DNA of 64,000 nucleotides, taken from the NCBI GenBank assembly GCA_009746045.1, contig RPFO01000041.1:5112420-5176419 (forward strand). Reading direction: 5' to 3'. The translations under genes and the position numbers were made by a program. Position 1 is the stretch's first letter, and each line of letters opens with the position of its first letter. The notes under the pieces are model-generated. The model saw only the letters and a list, made by a program, of their open reading frames with translations. It searched no databases and was not told the DNA's origin. Source of the DNA: Mesostigma viride. Lineage: Eukaryota > Streptophyta > Mesostigmatophyceae > Mesostigmatales > Mesostigmataceae. Below are positions 11,546-20,901 of this stretch, one piece after another.

Positions 11546-12670
11546 CTAAGAGAGGTACAAAATAACAAAGTTGAAAAAAATCAATTTGTACTTGTGCTGT
11601 AGTACAAATCCAGGTGTGCCTGGGGTAGGTTCCTTCCAAGCTAGGACCTTCTGACCCACTTGTAGCTCCAGCATCTTCCAACCCCGGTCCTTCTCCCTCA
11701 GCTTGGCAAAGGTGACATGTGCAGCATGTTTCCAGCCCTCCAGCACATGTGGTGGGCACAGGCCATGATATAGACCCATTGGGCTGACAGCAACTCCATC
11801 ATAGTAGAAGTTAACCCTGCTGTTCAGCTGCTGCTCCACGTTCCTCAGCCATGCACTCCTGACAAGTGCAGGTGCAGACAAGGGTACCCAGTCTTCAGAG
11901 ATGATCAATTTCTTGACCTCCTGGATTGCCCTCTCTATAGCACCCTGCTGCCCATGAGCCTCCCTAGGTGTAACCAGCAACTCAGGAAGGGTGGGATCAC
12001 CCTTGAGATGCTGAAACTGCATGTCCACCTGGATCCTTGTGGTAGGAAACTTGGCTCTTACATTCTGCAGGGCAGCCAGCAAGTACCTGTTCTTCATAGA
12101 AGGTAAATGCTCTAGCACCTTGTATTTTGTGTACCTGTCCACGCACACCAACAGTTGCATGCCCCTGATGTGTTGGATATCACACTGCAGATCACCAATG
12201 CTCTGAGGTAGAGCTTTGGCATGTGATTTCCTGGGCTTGTTGGAGGACAACTGGCACTTACACCGTGAGGCAGCTTGCTGGCACGCCTTGAGAAGGGGTG
12301 CCCTGCCCATACGGAAGGCAAAGTTGTTTGACAGAGAAGTGGCATGCCCAAACATGTTGTGGATTCGGGCACCCAACTCCTGGTACACAGAGGAAGCAGT
12401 CCCTGGCACAGTCAGGACTGTGCTGTCAGGTTGTCCAGCATCACCATGCTGACTTCCATCCTGTTCTGACTCAGAGCCTGAGTCACCCTGCTCATGCCCA
12501 ACACCTGGACCGCCAGCAGGGACCACATGCATACCACCAGAGGCCTTCACACCCCTCTGTGGTTGTACATTGGTTTCTCTCAAAATGAGAGGTCCACCCT
12601 CGTGCCCAGCACGAGGATGCATGGGGTCAGACATTCTTACAGCTGCACCAGCTGTCAAGGACGTCTTCAT
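11546..12670 (-). CDS. Retrotransposon integrase-like ORF
   Basis: This 374-aa ORF has an integrase layout. A His/Cys region comes first (IHNMFGH, then paired cysteines about 25 residues on). A core follows with DIQHIRGMQLLVCVDRYTKY and a glutamate in GQQGAIERAIQEVKK. The last part, VGQKVLAWKEP, resembles an integrase C-terminal segment. The ORF would join viral DNA ends to the chromosome in the nucleus. It lies downstream of a gag-like ORF on the same strand, but no protease or reverse transcriptase is seen nearby. The final residues (FFNFVILYLS) look like run-on into flanking DNA, so the gene is probably cut at 11560. The superfamily is not certain. Confidence 0.65.
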   Translation of the reverse strand: MKTSLTAGAAVRMSDPMHPRAGHEGGPLILRETNVQPQRGVKASGGMHVVPAGGPGVGHEQGDSGSESEQDGSQHGDAGQPDSTVLTVPGTASSVYQELGARIHNMFGHATSLSNNFAFRMGRAPLLKACQQAASRCKCQLSSNKPRKSHAKALPQSIGDLQCDIQHIRGMQLLVCVDRYTKYKVLEHLPSMKNRYLLAALQNVRAKFPTTRIQVDMQFQHLKGDPTLPELLVTPREAHGQQGAIERAIQEVKKLIISEDWVPLSAPALVRSAWLRNVEQQLNSRVNFYYDGVAVSPMGLYHGLCPPHVLEGWKHAAHVTFAKLREKDRGWKMLELQVGQKVLAWKEPTPGTPGFVLQHKYKLIFFNFVILYLS

Positions 12671-12814
12671 AGGAACCTGTACCTCTCCAGGTGACCTGGG
12701 GCCACCCTGAACCTGGAGATCACCCTCTTGTTGCCCAGATATAAAATCTGCATTGGAGCACCTGGCCTCCCCCTTGGGTGAATTAAGGTGTGTAGGGGTT
12801 GCCTCAGACAGTCA

Positions 12815-13933
12815 CTGCTCCTTGTTTTCCTCTTGTTGACTGCCCTTTGAAGGCTGGCCTGCCTGGGACTTGTTCTTGTTGTTGTTTTTGTTGTTGTTAT
12901 TCTTGTTGCTGCCCTGGCCCTGGGTCTTCTTGAAGCTGGGACACTCCTTCTTGATGTGCCCCCACCCCTAATGCACAGGTAGCATTGGATCTTTGACTTG
13001 CCCTGGCCACTGCCCCCGTTGTCAGATGCGTTGCCGGCCCTGCTTGGGCTGACCACCCACCCGCCTGAACACCGACTTGGAGTGTGACCTCCCGTCAGGG
13101 TCGGGTGAATGATTGGCCTTCCGCTTGTTGTGGTTGCCCCTACGCCCTCCTTGGCTTCTGTCAGCCTCAGACGATTTGGAGCCCCCCTGGGTACGCCCAC
13201 CTGCCTGGGTTGCCTTCACTGCTGGCACCCCACCCTCAAACAGCTCCTCAGCTTCAAGAGCTTGCTTGATGATGACCTTGTAGGCCTTCAGGGTGGAGTG
13301 AGGAGCACACATGACCTTGAGGGATCCACGTGTGGCCTTATCCAGCCCAGAGACCTTCAACCAGTTGGTCAGGGCTATGTTGTCTGCCACGTTGAAACCG
13401 TGGGCCCTGCCTTCCTCAACCATTTTGCAATAGTTAAGGAAATTCTGGATGAGATCCCCTTTGACCTCCCACCCTTGATACTTGTCTTGCCAATGGATGC
13501 CGACCTTCTTGCGTTGGTCTTCAAGCAGCTCCTTCAGCTCAGCTACATACAGGGACCAGGCCTTATTGGCCTTCTTGCACTCCCTGGTCAGGTCCTTAAT
13601 CTGGTCAGTACACTTGCCAAAAGTGCTACTTCCTATCCAGATCTGATAGTAGTTTGTACCACCGTACAAGCTAGGGAACCCTTCCAATCCTTCCACAAAC
13701 TCTTCAGCCTGCTTAGGCTTGGAGTCTGAGGTTACAGGTTGCAGCTGATTAATAATTAAAAGACCTTGAGTGGTGAGATCATAACCATGAACAGCTTGTG
13801 AATTATTAGGGTTGTGATGCACATTGTTAATTTCCCCGGTGACACCCACGTCATCTACGTGAGCTGTCCCACTACCTGCACCACCATTATGCCCACTGGC
13901 TGGGGCACCTTTGCTACGGCGCCCGTCTGCCAT
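12815..13933 (-). pseudogene. Retrotransposon gag-like gene with a frame break
   Basis: An ORF of 303 codons (13933-13022) starts with a Gly/Ser-rich region. A helical, Lys/Glu-rich middle follows, typical of a capsid segment (for example KDLTRECKKANKAWSLYVAE), and then a basic Arg/Lys/Gly tail. Just after its end, at about 12970-13000, another frame encodes a cysteine pair followed by a His and Cys in zinc-knuckle spacing, and then an Asn/Lys-rich stretch ending near 12815. One frame change therefore separates capsid and nucleocapsid parts. The product would package element RNA. The gene lies 5' of the integrase-like ORF on the same strand. Confidence 0.6.
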
Positions 13934-14097
13934 GATGCACTACAAGCTGTCCAAAACACCTGAGCAAAGCAGCAAAAGAAAGTATGTACAAACTATCGAC
14001 TAGTGCCGCCTGCACCGGTGTCGCCGCCGCCCCCGCAAAACGCCGCTGAAAAGTCGACTAAACGCCGACGAGCACTGGAAAAAATTGGCCGACTTAT

Positions 14098-14847
14098 TCA
14101 GTAGTCGAGGCCCCGGAAATCGCAGTACTCATATGTAAACTCAGGATCCTCCATTTCCGGCGTGTGAGCCGGACCTGCACCGGTATGAATCAAAACCGGT
14201 GTGTTCGCCGGGTTTTGCGTCGGATCGAAAATTGCGATGCGCCGACGCGCGACGAGACGAAGAGGATGAGTAAAAATGGAAAGCAACTCCCAGCCTGCGG
14301 GAATCCACTCGCGCAAGGCTGCGATAAATGCGACCAGGTTGATGAGGACCTGTCGCTCTCGACTGCGCACGCCGCGTGTAAGCAGCGACAGCAATGCGAG
14401 GTCTTGAAATAAATTTGTGGTGACCACCGGCGCGCCCCCCGTGCGCGTCGAGGCCCAGTTTTGCAAATTCCGCTGGTATCCGGTCAGCGAGGAAATGGCG
14501 TTGTCCAGCTCCTCGATGGCGGTGGTGACTTCGGTCACCGACCGCAAGCCGCCACGGACCTGGACCGTAAATTGCGAAAGATTGTTTCGGATTTGGTCCA
14601 TCGGCCCTCGAATGGCCGGCACCAGCTGCGGCAGACGGGGGTCCTCAGGAAAAACCCCGAGCAATGGGAGTGCTGCTCGCTGACGACGATGGAGCTCGTC
14701 AAGCGAAATCGTGACTTCGTCAAGAAGTTGTTGCCACGATGGCGCAGCCGGCCTTGGCTCGCGCGGACGCGGAGCCGGTAATGGATCAGCCGGCGGAGCA
14801 GCTATCTCCTCATCAGTGGGAATGCGGAATTCCTCAGAATTTGGCAT
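14098..14847 (-). CDS. Unrecognised 249-aa ORF
   Basis: The ORF is intact from ATG to stop. It opens with a Pro/Ala/Glu-rich region (about residues 1-40). A long helical stretch with heptad-like leucines follows (LLDEVTISLDELHRRQ, AIEELDNAISSL), then a hydrophobic region (LINLVAFIAALREWIPAGW), and an acidic tail with TYEYCDF. I cannot assign a family. It lies on the same strand as the gag-like and integrase-like ORFs, just upstream of them, and may be an accessory or structural gene of the same retroelement. A host gene is also possible. Confidence 0.5.
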   Translation of the reverse strand: MPNSEEFRIPTDEEIAAPPADPLPAPRPREPRPAAPSWQQLLDEVTISLDELHRRQRAALPLLGVFPEDPRLPQLVPAIRGPMDQIRNNLSQFTVQVRGGLRSVTEVTTAIEELDNAISSLTGYQRNLQNWASTRTGGAPVVTTNLFQDLALLSLLTRGVRSRERQVLINLVAFIAALREWIPAGWELLSIFTHPLRLVARRRIAIFDPTQNPANTPVLIHTGAGPAHTPEMEDPEFTYEYCDFRGLDY

Positions 14848-15460
14848 GATCGTGAAAAAGCGAGTAATACGAGTTGTGAGAGAGTTGCCCTGAATTCCGC
14901 CATGGTTCTTGCAGGAATGTTGCCTTTATTAAGAATAAGGAACACAGACGTAAGTCACGTCACTTCCAAGACTGCACGCAGCACAGGCGACAGGGTCGCA
15001 GTGCCAAGAGAACGTGCACGCAAGAACTAGCGTCCTAGAGCTACCAAGTCACACATATAGGTTGCTAGGGACGCGTCCAAGTATTCAGCTGCACTGTCAC
15101 AGCTGAACTATCAATCAATTGATTACACAGACTCTGGCACGCCTTTGGCGCGCAGATCTATCAATTGTCCATACGGCTAGTCCTGTGGACCTATCCGTAC
15201 ACTACTCAGCATCAATTGTCTCATAGGTCCTGGCGCGCTACAGCACGCCTACCTATCAATTGACCATCAAGTCCTGTACAAGTCCTGTCAACGTCCTGCG
15301 GACTGTCATAGTGACACTTGTACATCCTGTGTCCGTACGCGCCCACAGTGGCGCGCCGGGTACTGTCGGCACAGCCTAGGAAACGTCATAACTTTTACGT
15401 TCCTTAACCAAATGAGGCGTTCAAAGTGCCGTTGGAAAGAGCGTAACAATCTCTATCCAT
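14848..15460. other. Non-coding segment with repeated CAATTG motifs
   Basis: No gene is visible. The motif ATCAATTG with nearby AGTCCTGT recurs at about 15112, 15158, 15209 and 15255. At 15462-15482 the sequence TAACGTAAATCCTTTACGTTA forms a dyad exactly where Ty3-A pol loses similarity, which suggests an insertion or rearrangement boundary. Confidence 0.5.
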
Positions 15461-17074
15461 CTAACGTAAATCCTTTACGTTAACTGCGCTCAGCTGGTAG
15501 CCCAGAAACTTCACCTCTTGGCCCCACTCCACCTTGGACCTCTTCACCGACAGATGATACTGATGGATCACCTTAAGGACCTCCTCCACGTTCTCCAGAT
15601 GCTCCCTGAAGGTACGAGAGTGTACCAGAATGTCGTCCAGGTAGACGACCACACAAGTCCTGAAGACCACCTTGGTAGTGTCACACAAGTGGGCAATGTC
15701 TTTGAACCTGGGGTTGCGAAGATCAGGTGAGATCTGGGGCAGGGCATTGCCAGTCAGGTGGCCAAAGATGGCATTGACAAACATCTGCATAGTGGCAGGA
15801 CTGTTAGAGGCACCCATGGGCATTACTGTCCACTGGAACTGTCCCCATGGAGTAGAAAAGGCCGTCTTGGGGATGTCCTCAGTAGCCACCCTGATCTGCC
15901 AGAAAGCATGCCTGAGGTCAAACTTGGTAAAGAAGGCAGCTCCTGCAGTCCTCTCCAGCAACTCATCAATTCTGGGCAGAGGGTACCTGGACTTGACAGT
16001 CACCTTGTTCAGTCCCCTCAGGTCAATGCACAACCTCCACCCCCCATCATGCTTGGGTACAAGCAAACACCCAGAACTGAAAGGACTGTTAGCTGGGAGG
16101 ATCAGACCAGCCTCCAACAGGCCAATAAGTATGGTCTTCAGCTCTGCCATCTCTGCAGGGCCCATCCTGTACATAGGCACAAAAGGAGGACGAGCACCCT
16201 CTACCAACTTGATGACATGTGTGATGGGTCCCTCAGGAGGATACTGGGGCATCTTGTCCTCAAAGATGGCTCCATACTTGTCCAACAAGGCATCATGCTG
16301 CTGTTGTTGCTCAGTGGTGACAGTAGAACTGACAGCATTGACAGAATGACCACTAGCAGACTCAGGTTCATTAGGCACCAAATGCAGGAAAAAGATGTGT
16401 TCCACTGGATAGGTGGCCAAATAAGACAGAGTATGCTTGGCAGACCACACATGCTTCAGTAGGGCAGCCCGTTTCTCCTCCAAAGTCGGCTCTTGATCCA
16501 CCCCTTTCGCACCTGCTTCCCCTCCCTTGCCATCATTGACAGCTGTCTGTGTGGAACAGCACTCAGTGGCTGTTCTTCTCCCCCCTGGCAACACACAGGT
16601 AGCATCCCACACTGTCCCATCCTTGAACTGGACCACCCTGTCAGGCCAAGAAATAGCAGGATTGGTGTCAGACAACCATGGGATCCCCAAAATCACATCT
16701 GCTGCCGTGAGGGGAATGACATCTGCTGTCACTTCCAAAGTCTGGGATGAACAAACTTGGAAGATGAGCTGCACGTAGCCAGGTGAGCAGCTTCTCCTGC
16801 CATCAGAATACTGCACCATGACAGGTGTGGGGTGGGCAAACACAGGCAACTTCAACTCCTGCACCAAGGATGCAGCAATATAATTACTGCCAGCACCAGA
16901 ATCAATCATAAACAAGCAAGCTGGCTGAGCCAAGGGGACTGGCACGTTGAGGAGCCTAGCCTGAAACTTGAGTAAGTGACCTGGTACAGGAGGACCCACA
17001 GGGACAGCAGGGTCAGAAGCACCCACAGTGTTCACTGGCCTAACGTCAACAGCAGGCAGGTCAGACCTGGCCAT
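15461..17074 (-). CDS. Ty3-A pol: protease and reverse transcriptase (truncated)
   Basis: The 537-aa ORF begins with a retroviral-type aspartic protease (FMIDSGAGSNYI, catalytic Asp near residue 58, and a DVILGIPWL flap-side motif). A linker follows, then a Ty3-type reverse transcriptase: GPAEMAELKTILIGLLEAG, CIDLRGLNKVTVKSRYPLPR, FTKFDLRHAFWQIRV and the catalytic VVYLDDILVHS near residues 476-486. The ORF ends just after FLGYQLS, before RNase H, at the dyad near 15462-15482. RNase H and integrase of this element are missing. The enzyme would copy element RNA into cDNA. The frame is open and the motifs intact up to the break. Confidence 0.9.
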   Translation of the reverse strand: MARSDLPAVDVRPVNTVGASDPAVPVGPPVPGHLLKFQARLLNVPVPLAQPACLFMIDSGAGSNYIAASLVQELKLPVFAHPTPVMVQYSDGRRSCSPGYVQLIFQVCSSQTLEVTADVIPLTAADVILGIPWLSDTNPAISWPDRVVQFKDGTVWDATCVLPGGRRTATECCSTQTAVNDGKGGEAGAKGVDQEPTLEEKRAALLKHVWSAKHTLSYLATYPVEHIFFLHLVPNEPESASGHSVNAVSSTVTTEQQQQHDALLDKYGAIFEDKMPQYPPEGPITHVIKLVEGARPPFVPMYRMGPAEMAELKTILIGLLEAGLILPANSPFSSGCLLVPKHDGGWRLCIDLRGLNKVTVKSRYPLPRIDELLERTAGAAFFTKFDLRHAFWQIRVATEDIPKTAFSTPWGQFQWTVMPMGASNSPATMQMFVNAIFGHLTGNALPQISPDLRNPRFKDIAHLCDTTKVVFRTCVVVYLDDILVHSRTFREHLENVEEVLKVIHQYHLSVKRSKVEWGQEVKFLGYQLSAVNVKDLR

Positions 17075-17227
17075 GACAGAAGGATGACCTGGGGACCCAA
17101 CTAGTTTTTTGACTCAGGTGGGTCTGGGAGTGCTCCACTGCCTGATGGTGGAAGCTGCTCAGGTGGTGCTGGAGGCTCATCCTCGTCCCCCCATCCTCCT
17201 CATCTGCCAGCAGCTGCATGAGAGCGT

Positions 17228-18850
17228 TCACCATCCTACGCTTATCCTGTCTGCTGAAGGGCCGAGCGCGGGACTGGAACCTCCCAGAGGGCTGGAAGTT
17301 GGGCTGGAACCCTGGCTGCATCCGGTGATCGCCAGCAGGAACGCCAGGAGGTAGGCTGGGTGGCCTGGGAGATGGCAGGGCGCCAAAAGGTCCTCTCGTG
17401 GCAGGGGGAAACTGGTCCCGTCTGGGCAGTCCCGTGCAAAGTGACCTGGCTGGTTGCAGATAAAACAGTTACCCTGGGTGGGATCCAAGGCATTGAGCTC
17501 CCCCAGGAGGTCATCCAGCTGGTTCAGGGACTTCTTGATGGGTGGCACTGGCGTGGCCACAGGCTCCCACTTGACAGAAAAAGCAGGCACACGACAGAGG
17601 GTGAGCACATAAGACAACACCTTGTCCCATTGCCAGTCCACGTAGTCGAACTGGGAGAAGTGCTTGTCCACATCCAGTCGCACGTGTGGAGCCATGCCAT
17701 GCAGTAGTCTGTGAAGCGCCTCTGCGTCAGAGCATTGGGGAATCTTGGCTCTAAGGTTGGTGAATTGCTCCACGAACTGTGGCAGCGTCAAACCAGCCTG
17801 CGTACAGTTAGCCAGTGCGTCCCGATCCATGCGAAGCTGATCCTGGGGTAACAGAAACCGGCGAAAGCCCAATAGGAGAGAGGGGAGGTCGGTACACGCA
17901 CGTCCAGCCACAGAACGCAAAAACTCATCAAAACGGTCGCTGGCACTGTCGCTCATCCGCTGCCTAACCATTCTCTTCTGGATGTCCATCGTGAGACGTT
18001 CCTCTGCCTTGGGCCCGTAGTTGGCGAAGTGGATAGCGAAGACATCCTGAAACTTGGTGGAGAAATGGTCGAAGCTGCGATGGGTAAGGTTGGTCAGCGA
18101 TAGCTTGTCTACCGACTCCACCTTGGGAAAAGGAACAGTACGAGGATACAAAGACGTGAGCTCCATCACTGGGGCGTGTGGTGCATTCTGACTCTCCGGC
18201 ATTGTCGCAGCCACCGAGAGCCGTGGAGGCTCATGCCCCTGTGCATCTGTCCCTTCATCAACAAAAGGAGCGTCAACCGCATATACCCTTCGTGTACCCA
18301 GTGTTGGAGACGGTTGATCCACGAAAACAGACTCTCCATCGCCCGCCTGCCCTTGCGACTCAAGTTGCTGCACACGCGCAATAGTCCTACCCACACTCTT
18401 CTCCAGCGCTTCCGCCACACTTCTAGCTCTCGCAGCTTCCTCACGTTCATGTTGTAATCGAATTTTCTCCGCTGTCAGCTCGTCAGCCGCTAGCCGAGTG
18501 CCGTCTCGCCCCGGCACCGTGTTGTAGCCAAAACGAATAGCCGAACCGTATTCGGGTGCTGGCGAACGCGTGTCCTCCACGTTGGAGAACCGTGGTCCAC
18601 CTCTACCAGTGCCACGCAGGGAGGGCTCGCCTGGTTGCACACCGAGGGGCAAGATGGAGAACTTTGGGCCGACCGACAGCGAATATCTGCGGGAAGCAGA
18701 CATTAAGGTGGTATCTCCAAATAGTTGACGTCTGGGAGTAGATGATGAAACCCTTTCATCACCGGTCGTCCGTTGAGCTGCTAAAGATGTGGTTGCATCT
18801 TCAACTCTCTTACTTGATAACGGTGGTTGTGTCTCCGGGTTACTCATCAC
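17228..18850 (-). CDS. Ty3-A gag
   Basis: The 540-aa ORF has a Ser/Thr/Arg-rich N-terminus, a predicted coiled stretch (LTAEKIRLQHEREEAARARS), and a Ty3-type capsid domain at about 245-430 (FDHFSTKFQDVFAIHFANYG, DQLRMDRDALANC). One CCHC zinc knuckle, CFICNQPGHFARDC, lies at about 462-475. Its product would form the particle and bind element RNA. The last 60 residues look out of frame: another frame at 17321-17220 reads a more typical basic stretch. A frame change near 17300-17400 is therefore likely, before the protease ORF that follows on the same strand. Confidence 0.88.
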   Translation of the reverse strand: MMSNPETQPPLSSKRVEDATTSLAAQRTTGDERVSSSTPRRQLFGDTTLMSASRRYSLSVGPKFSILPLGVQPGEPSLRGTGRGGPRFSNVEDTRSPAPEYGSAIRFGYNTVPGRDGTRLAADELTAEKIRLQHEREEAARARSVAEALEKSVGRTIARVQQLESQGQAGDGESVFVDQPSPTLGTRRVYAVDAPFVDEGTDAQGHEPPRLSVAATMPESQNAPHAPVMELTSLYPRTVPFPKVESVDKLSLTNLTHRSFDHFSTKFQDVFAIHFANYGPKAEERLTMDIQKRMVRQRMSDSASDRFDEFLRSVAGRACTDLPSLLLGFRRFLLPQDQLRMDRDALANCTQAGLTLPQFVEQFTNLRAKIPQCSDAEALHRLLHGMAPHVRLDVDKHFSQFDYVDWQWDKVLSYVLTLCRVPAFSVKWEPVATPVPPIKKSLNQLDDLLGELNALDPTQGNCFICNQPGHFARDCPDGTSFPLPREDLLAPCHLPGHPAYLLAFLLAITGCSQGSSPTSSPLGGSSPALGPSADRISVGW

Positions 18851-19057
18851 TCCATGGGTCGCGCATGCCGGACTGGGGAGACGTAAGAGACTTGTGAGTT
18901 CAAAGCAGCTCTCAGAGCAAGACTGTCACATAAGGATGAGTCACACTCTTAAAAACTGTCCGAACACACAGCATAACGTACCCTCTCTGGGTCGGGCAAG
19001 AATTCCATTGTTAACCGTGAACTAATACTATCAAGACAACCAACACCTAGGTAGAAA

Positions 19058-19069
19058 CCTCCGATACCA
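19058..19069 (-). other. Primer-binding site of Ty3-A
   Basis: On the minus strand the LTR end GTTACA is followed after one base by TGGTATCGGAGG. This is close to the plant initiator-Met tRNA site TGGTATCAGAGC. It fixes the 5' LTR as the block at 19071-19775. Confidence 0.75.
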
Positions 19070-19070
19070 A

Positions 19071-19775
19071 TGTAACGACTAAAAATGTTGTGTTTGCAAC
19101 AGCCTCAGTTTCAACATTGATGTGAAAAGATCTTTATACCTGGGTTGGAGTCGCGACAGATAACTTCACGTCCAGAGAAGCAATGAAGATGGATCTTCAA
19201 CAGTTAAGGGAATGAGTCCCCACCCTTGTTAGACACAACAGACAAGTTATATCCAAGTCGACTATCTGTTGAAGTTATAGTTGACTTTTAGCAAGGGTTG
19301 TTTGATTGATGAAACAAGGAAACCCTTGAATTACACCATAGCTTTAGCTTTCATACACGCACACAGGCACGGCCGCCACAAACAGGATAAAAGTCATCGT
19401 GCACGCAGAGTCGGCTCAACCCTAACCCGGAAGGACCAATCAAAAGTGAGAATCACTCAAGATAAGATCTTAGTAGCCTCCGAATCCTCAACACAACACA
19501 AAGCCAGCACATACGGAATCTCCATGACCTGGAACCAGATCCACCAGGTACAACGGTATTAAAGAGAATCTATGACTGACTGAACAAAACCATGCAAAGT
19601 ACCCTACGTGGATCAGGCCACGACCAATGAGGGTAGAACAATAAATTCGACAGATCTCAGCAGGCCCAATATCCTTCAGACATCGAAGCCTCCTAACTTC
19701 CCAAATAATTGTCCTAAAGAACTCATAATAAGATCAACAGTAGGAGAACTTTGGATGTAACATTTGGTTGTTACA
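19071..19775 (-). mobile_element. Ty3-A 5' LTR
   Basis: The 705-bp block starts TGTAACGACT and ends GGTTGTTACA on the plus strand, with matching 6-bp inverted ends. It lies next to the PBS of Ty3-A and directly abuts a hAT-family relic at 19776. The partner LTR is not in the window. Confidence 0.8.
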
Positions 19776-19859
19776 TGAATGATCATCAAAACCATGCAAA
19801 AACAGACTTTTAAGGGGTTAGCGTACGATTAGCGTATAATACACCGTATGAAGCGTATT
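19776..19859 (-). mobile_element. hAT-family relic, interior piece
   Basis: The reverse complement matches the hAT element at 47248-48595 around 47320-47400, sharing the order TATTATACGC, TCGTACGCTAACC and GCATGGTTTTGA. Ty3-B is inserted at its right edge and Ty3-A at its left edge. Its other half lies at 33917-33975. Confidence 0.7.
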
Positions 19860-20901
19860 TGTTACGTCCCGAGCCGGACGGTGCGAAAGATCTAATCTAG
19901 TATAAGGTGCAGTTTAATAAGCCGGCATAGCCGCGCATCCGCGTACCGCGATAGCAAGCAAAGATCGCAGTAAATTGACTAACTGAGCAGCGGTTTATCC
20001 TCAGCTAGGCCTTATAGCATGATTAATTAATCTAGCTATATAACACGGCATGTCATGAGGCAAATGACATCCGGATTAGTGCCCCTTGGTCTGAGAGAGT
20101 CGTCAACACTCGTTTCATTAATCATCAAACCAAAGAGAGAGAGAGTCCATCGTCCTCAGACCAATTTCACCTAGTTGCGCTACCAAGCTGGCAAGTTGGT
20201 GTGCAGGCGCGCCGACATGCGCGCCGATCTTCCAGATACTGCCGTCAAGCCCCAATAGGTTCTGTATGACGTCTAGGGCCGGCCCGGCCCCTAGAAGATC
20301 TCGTACTTCTGGCTAGGCCCAAAATAACTGGTCCGAAACACACAAAGTACCAAATAAACACACGAAGTCCCGAACTTAGGACAAATTCCCAAATTAAGGG
20401 GACTCGGCGCGGCGAATATTTTCCGCGCCAAAAAAATTCCGCGGTACCCTCCGTACCGTGAAAAGTGGGTGCACGGTGCGCGCACCCCTTGCGGAAGTGG
20501 CCATGGCGACTGCTTTTAGACGAAACGTGACAAATCTGGCTCGCGGAAAGCAGAAAAAATGCTCGATTCTCGGAGAAAATTAGTTACTGATTCTAATTTA
20601 TGGTGGGATAGTTGCGATCCTAGCTCTGGATCGGGTACCACCTGCGTTTATTGCTGCCATTCGCCGTCTGTATGAGGGTTCACAGGCAGTAATGCGGACT
20701 GCGGAGGGCACCACTCCACCATTCCCCCTTCACCACGGGGTGTGGCAAGGTTGTGTCCTGTCCCCATACCTGTTCATTATTGTCGTGGATCACGTCATGC
20801 GCCGGGCACGTGCGCGCTTTACTGCTCTTAAGGGGTTCGAGCCAGGCTTGGACATCCTTAACGTGAAAGAGCACGGCGGGGTTAGACCTGGTTACCGCCT
20901 T

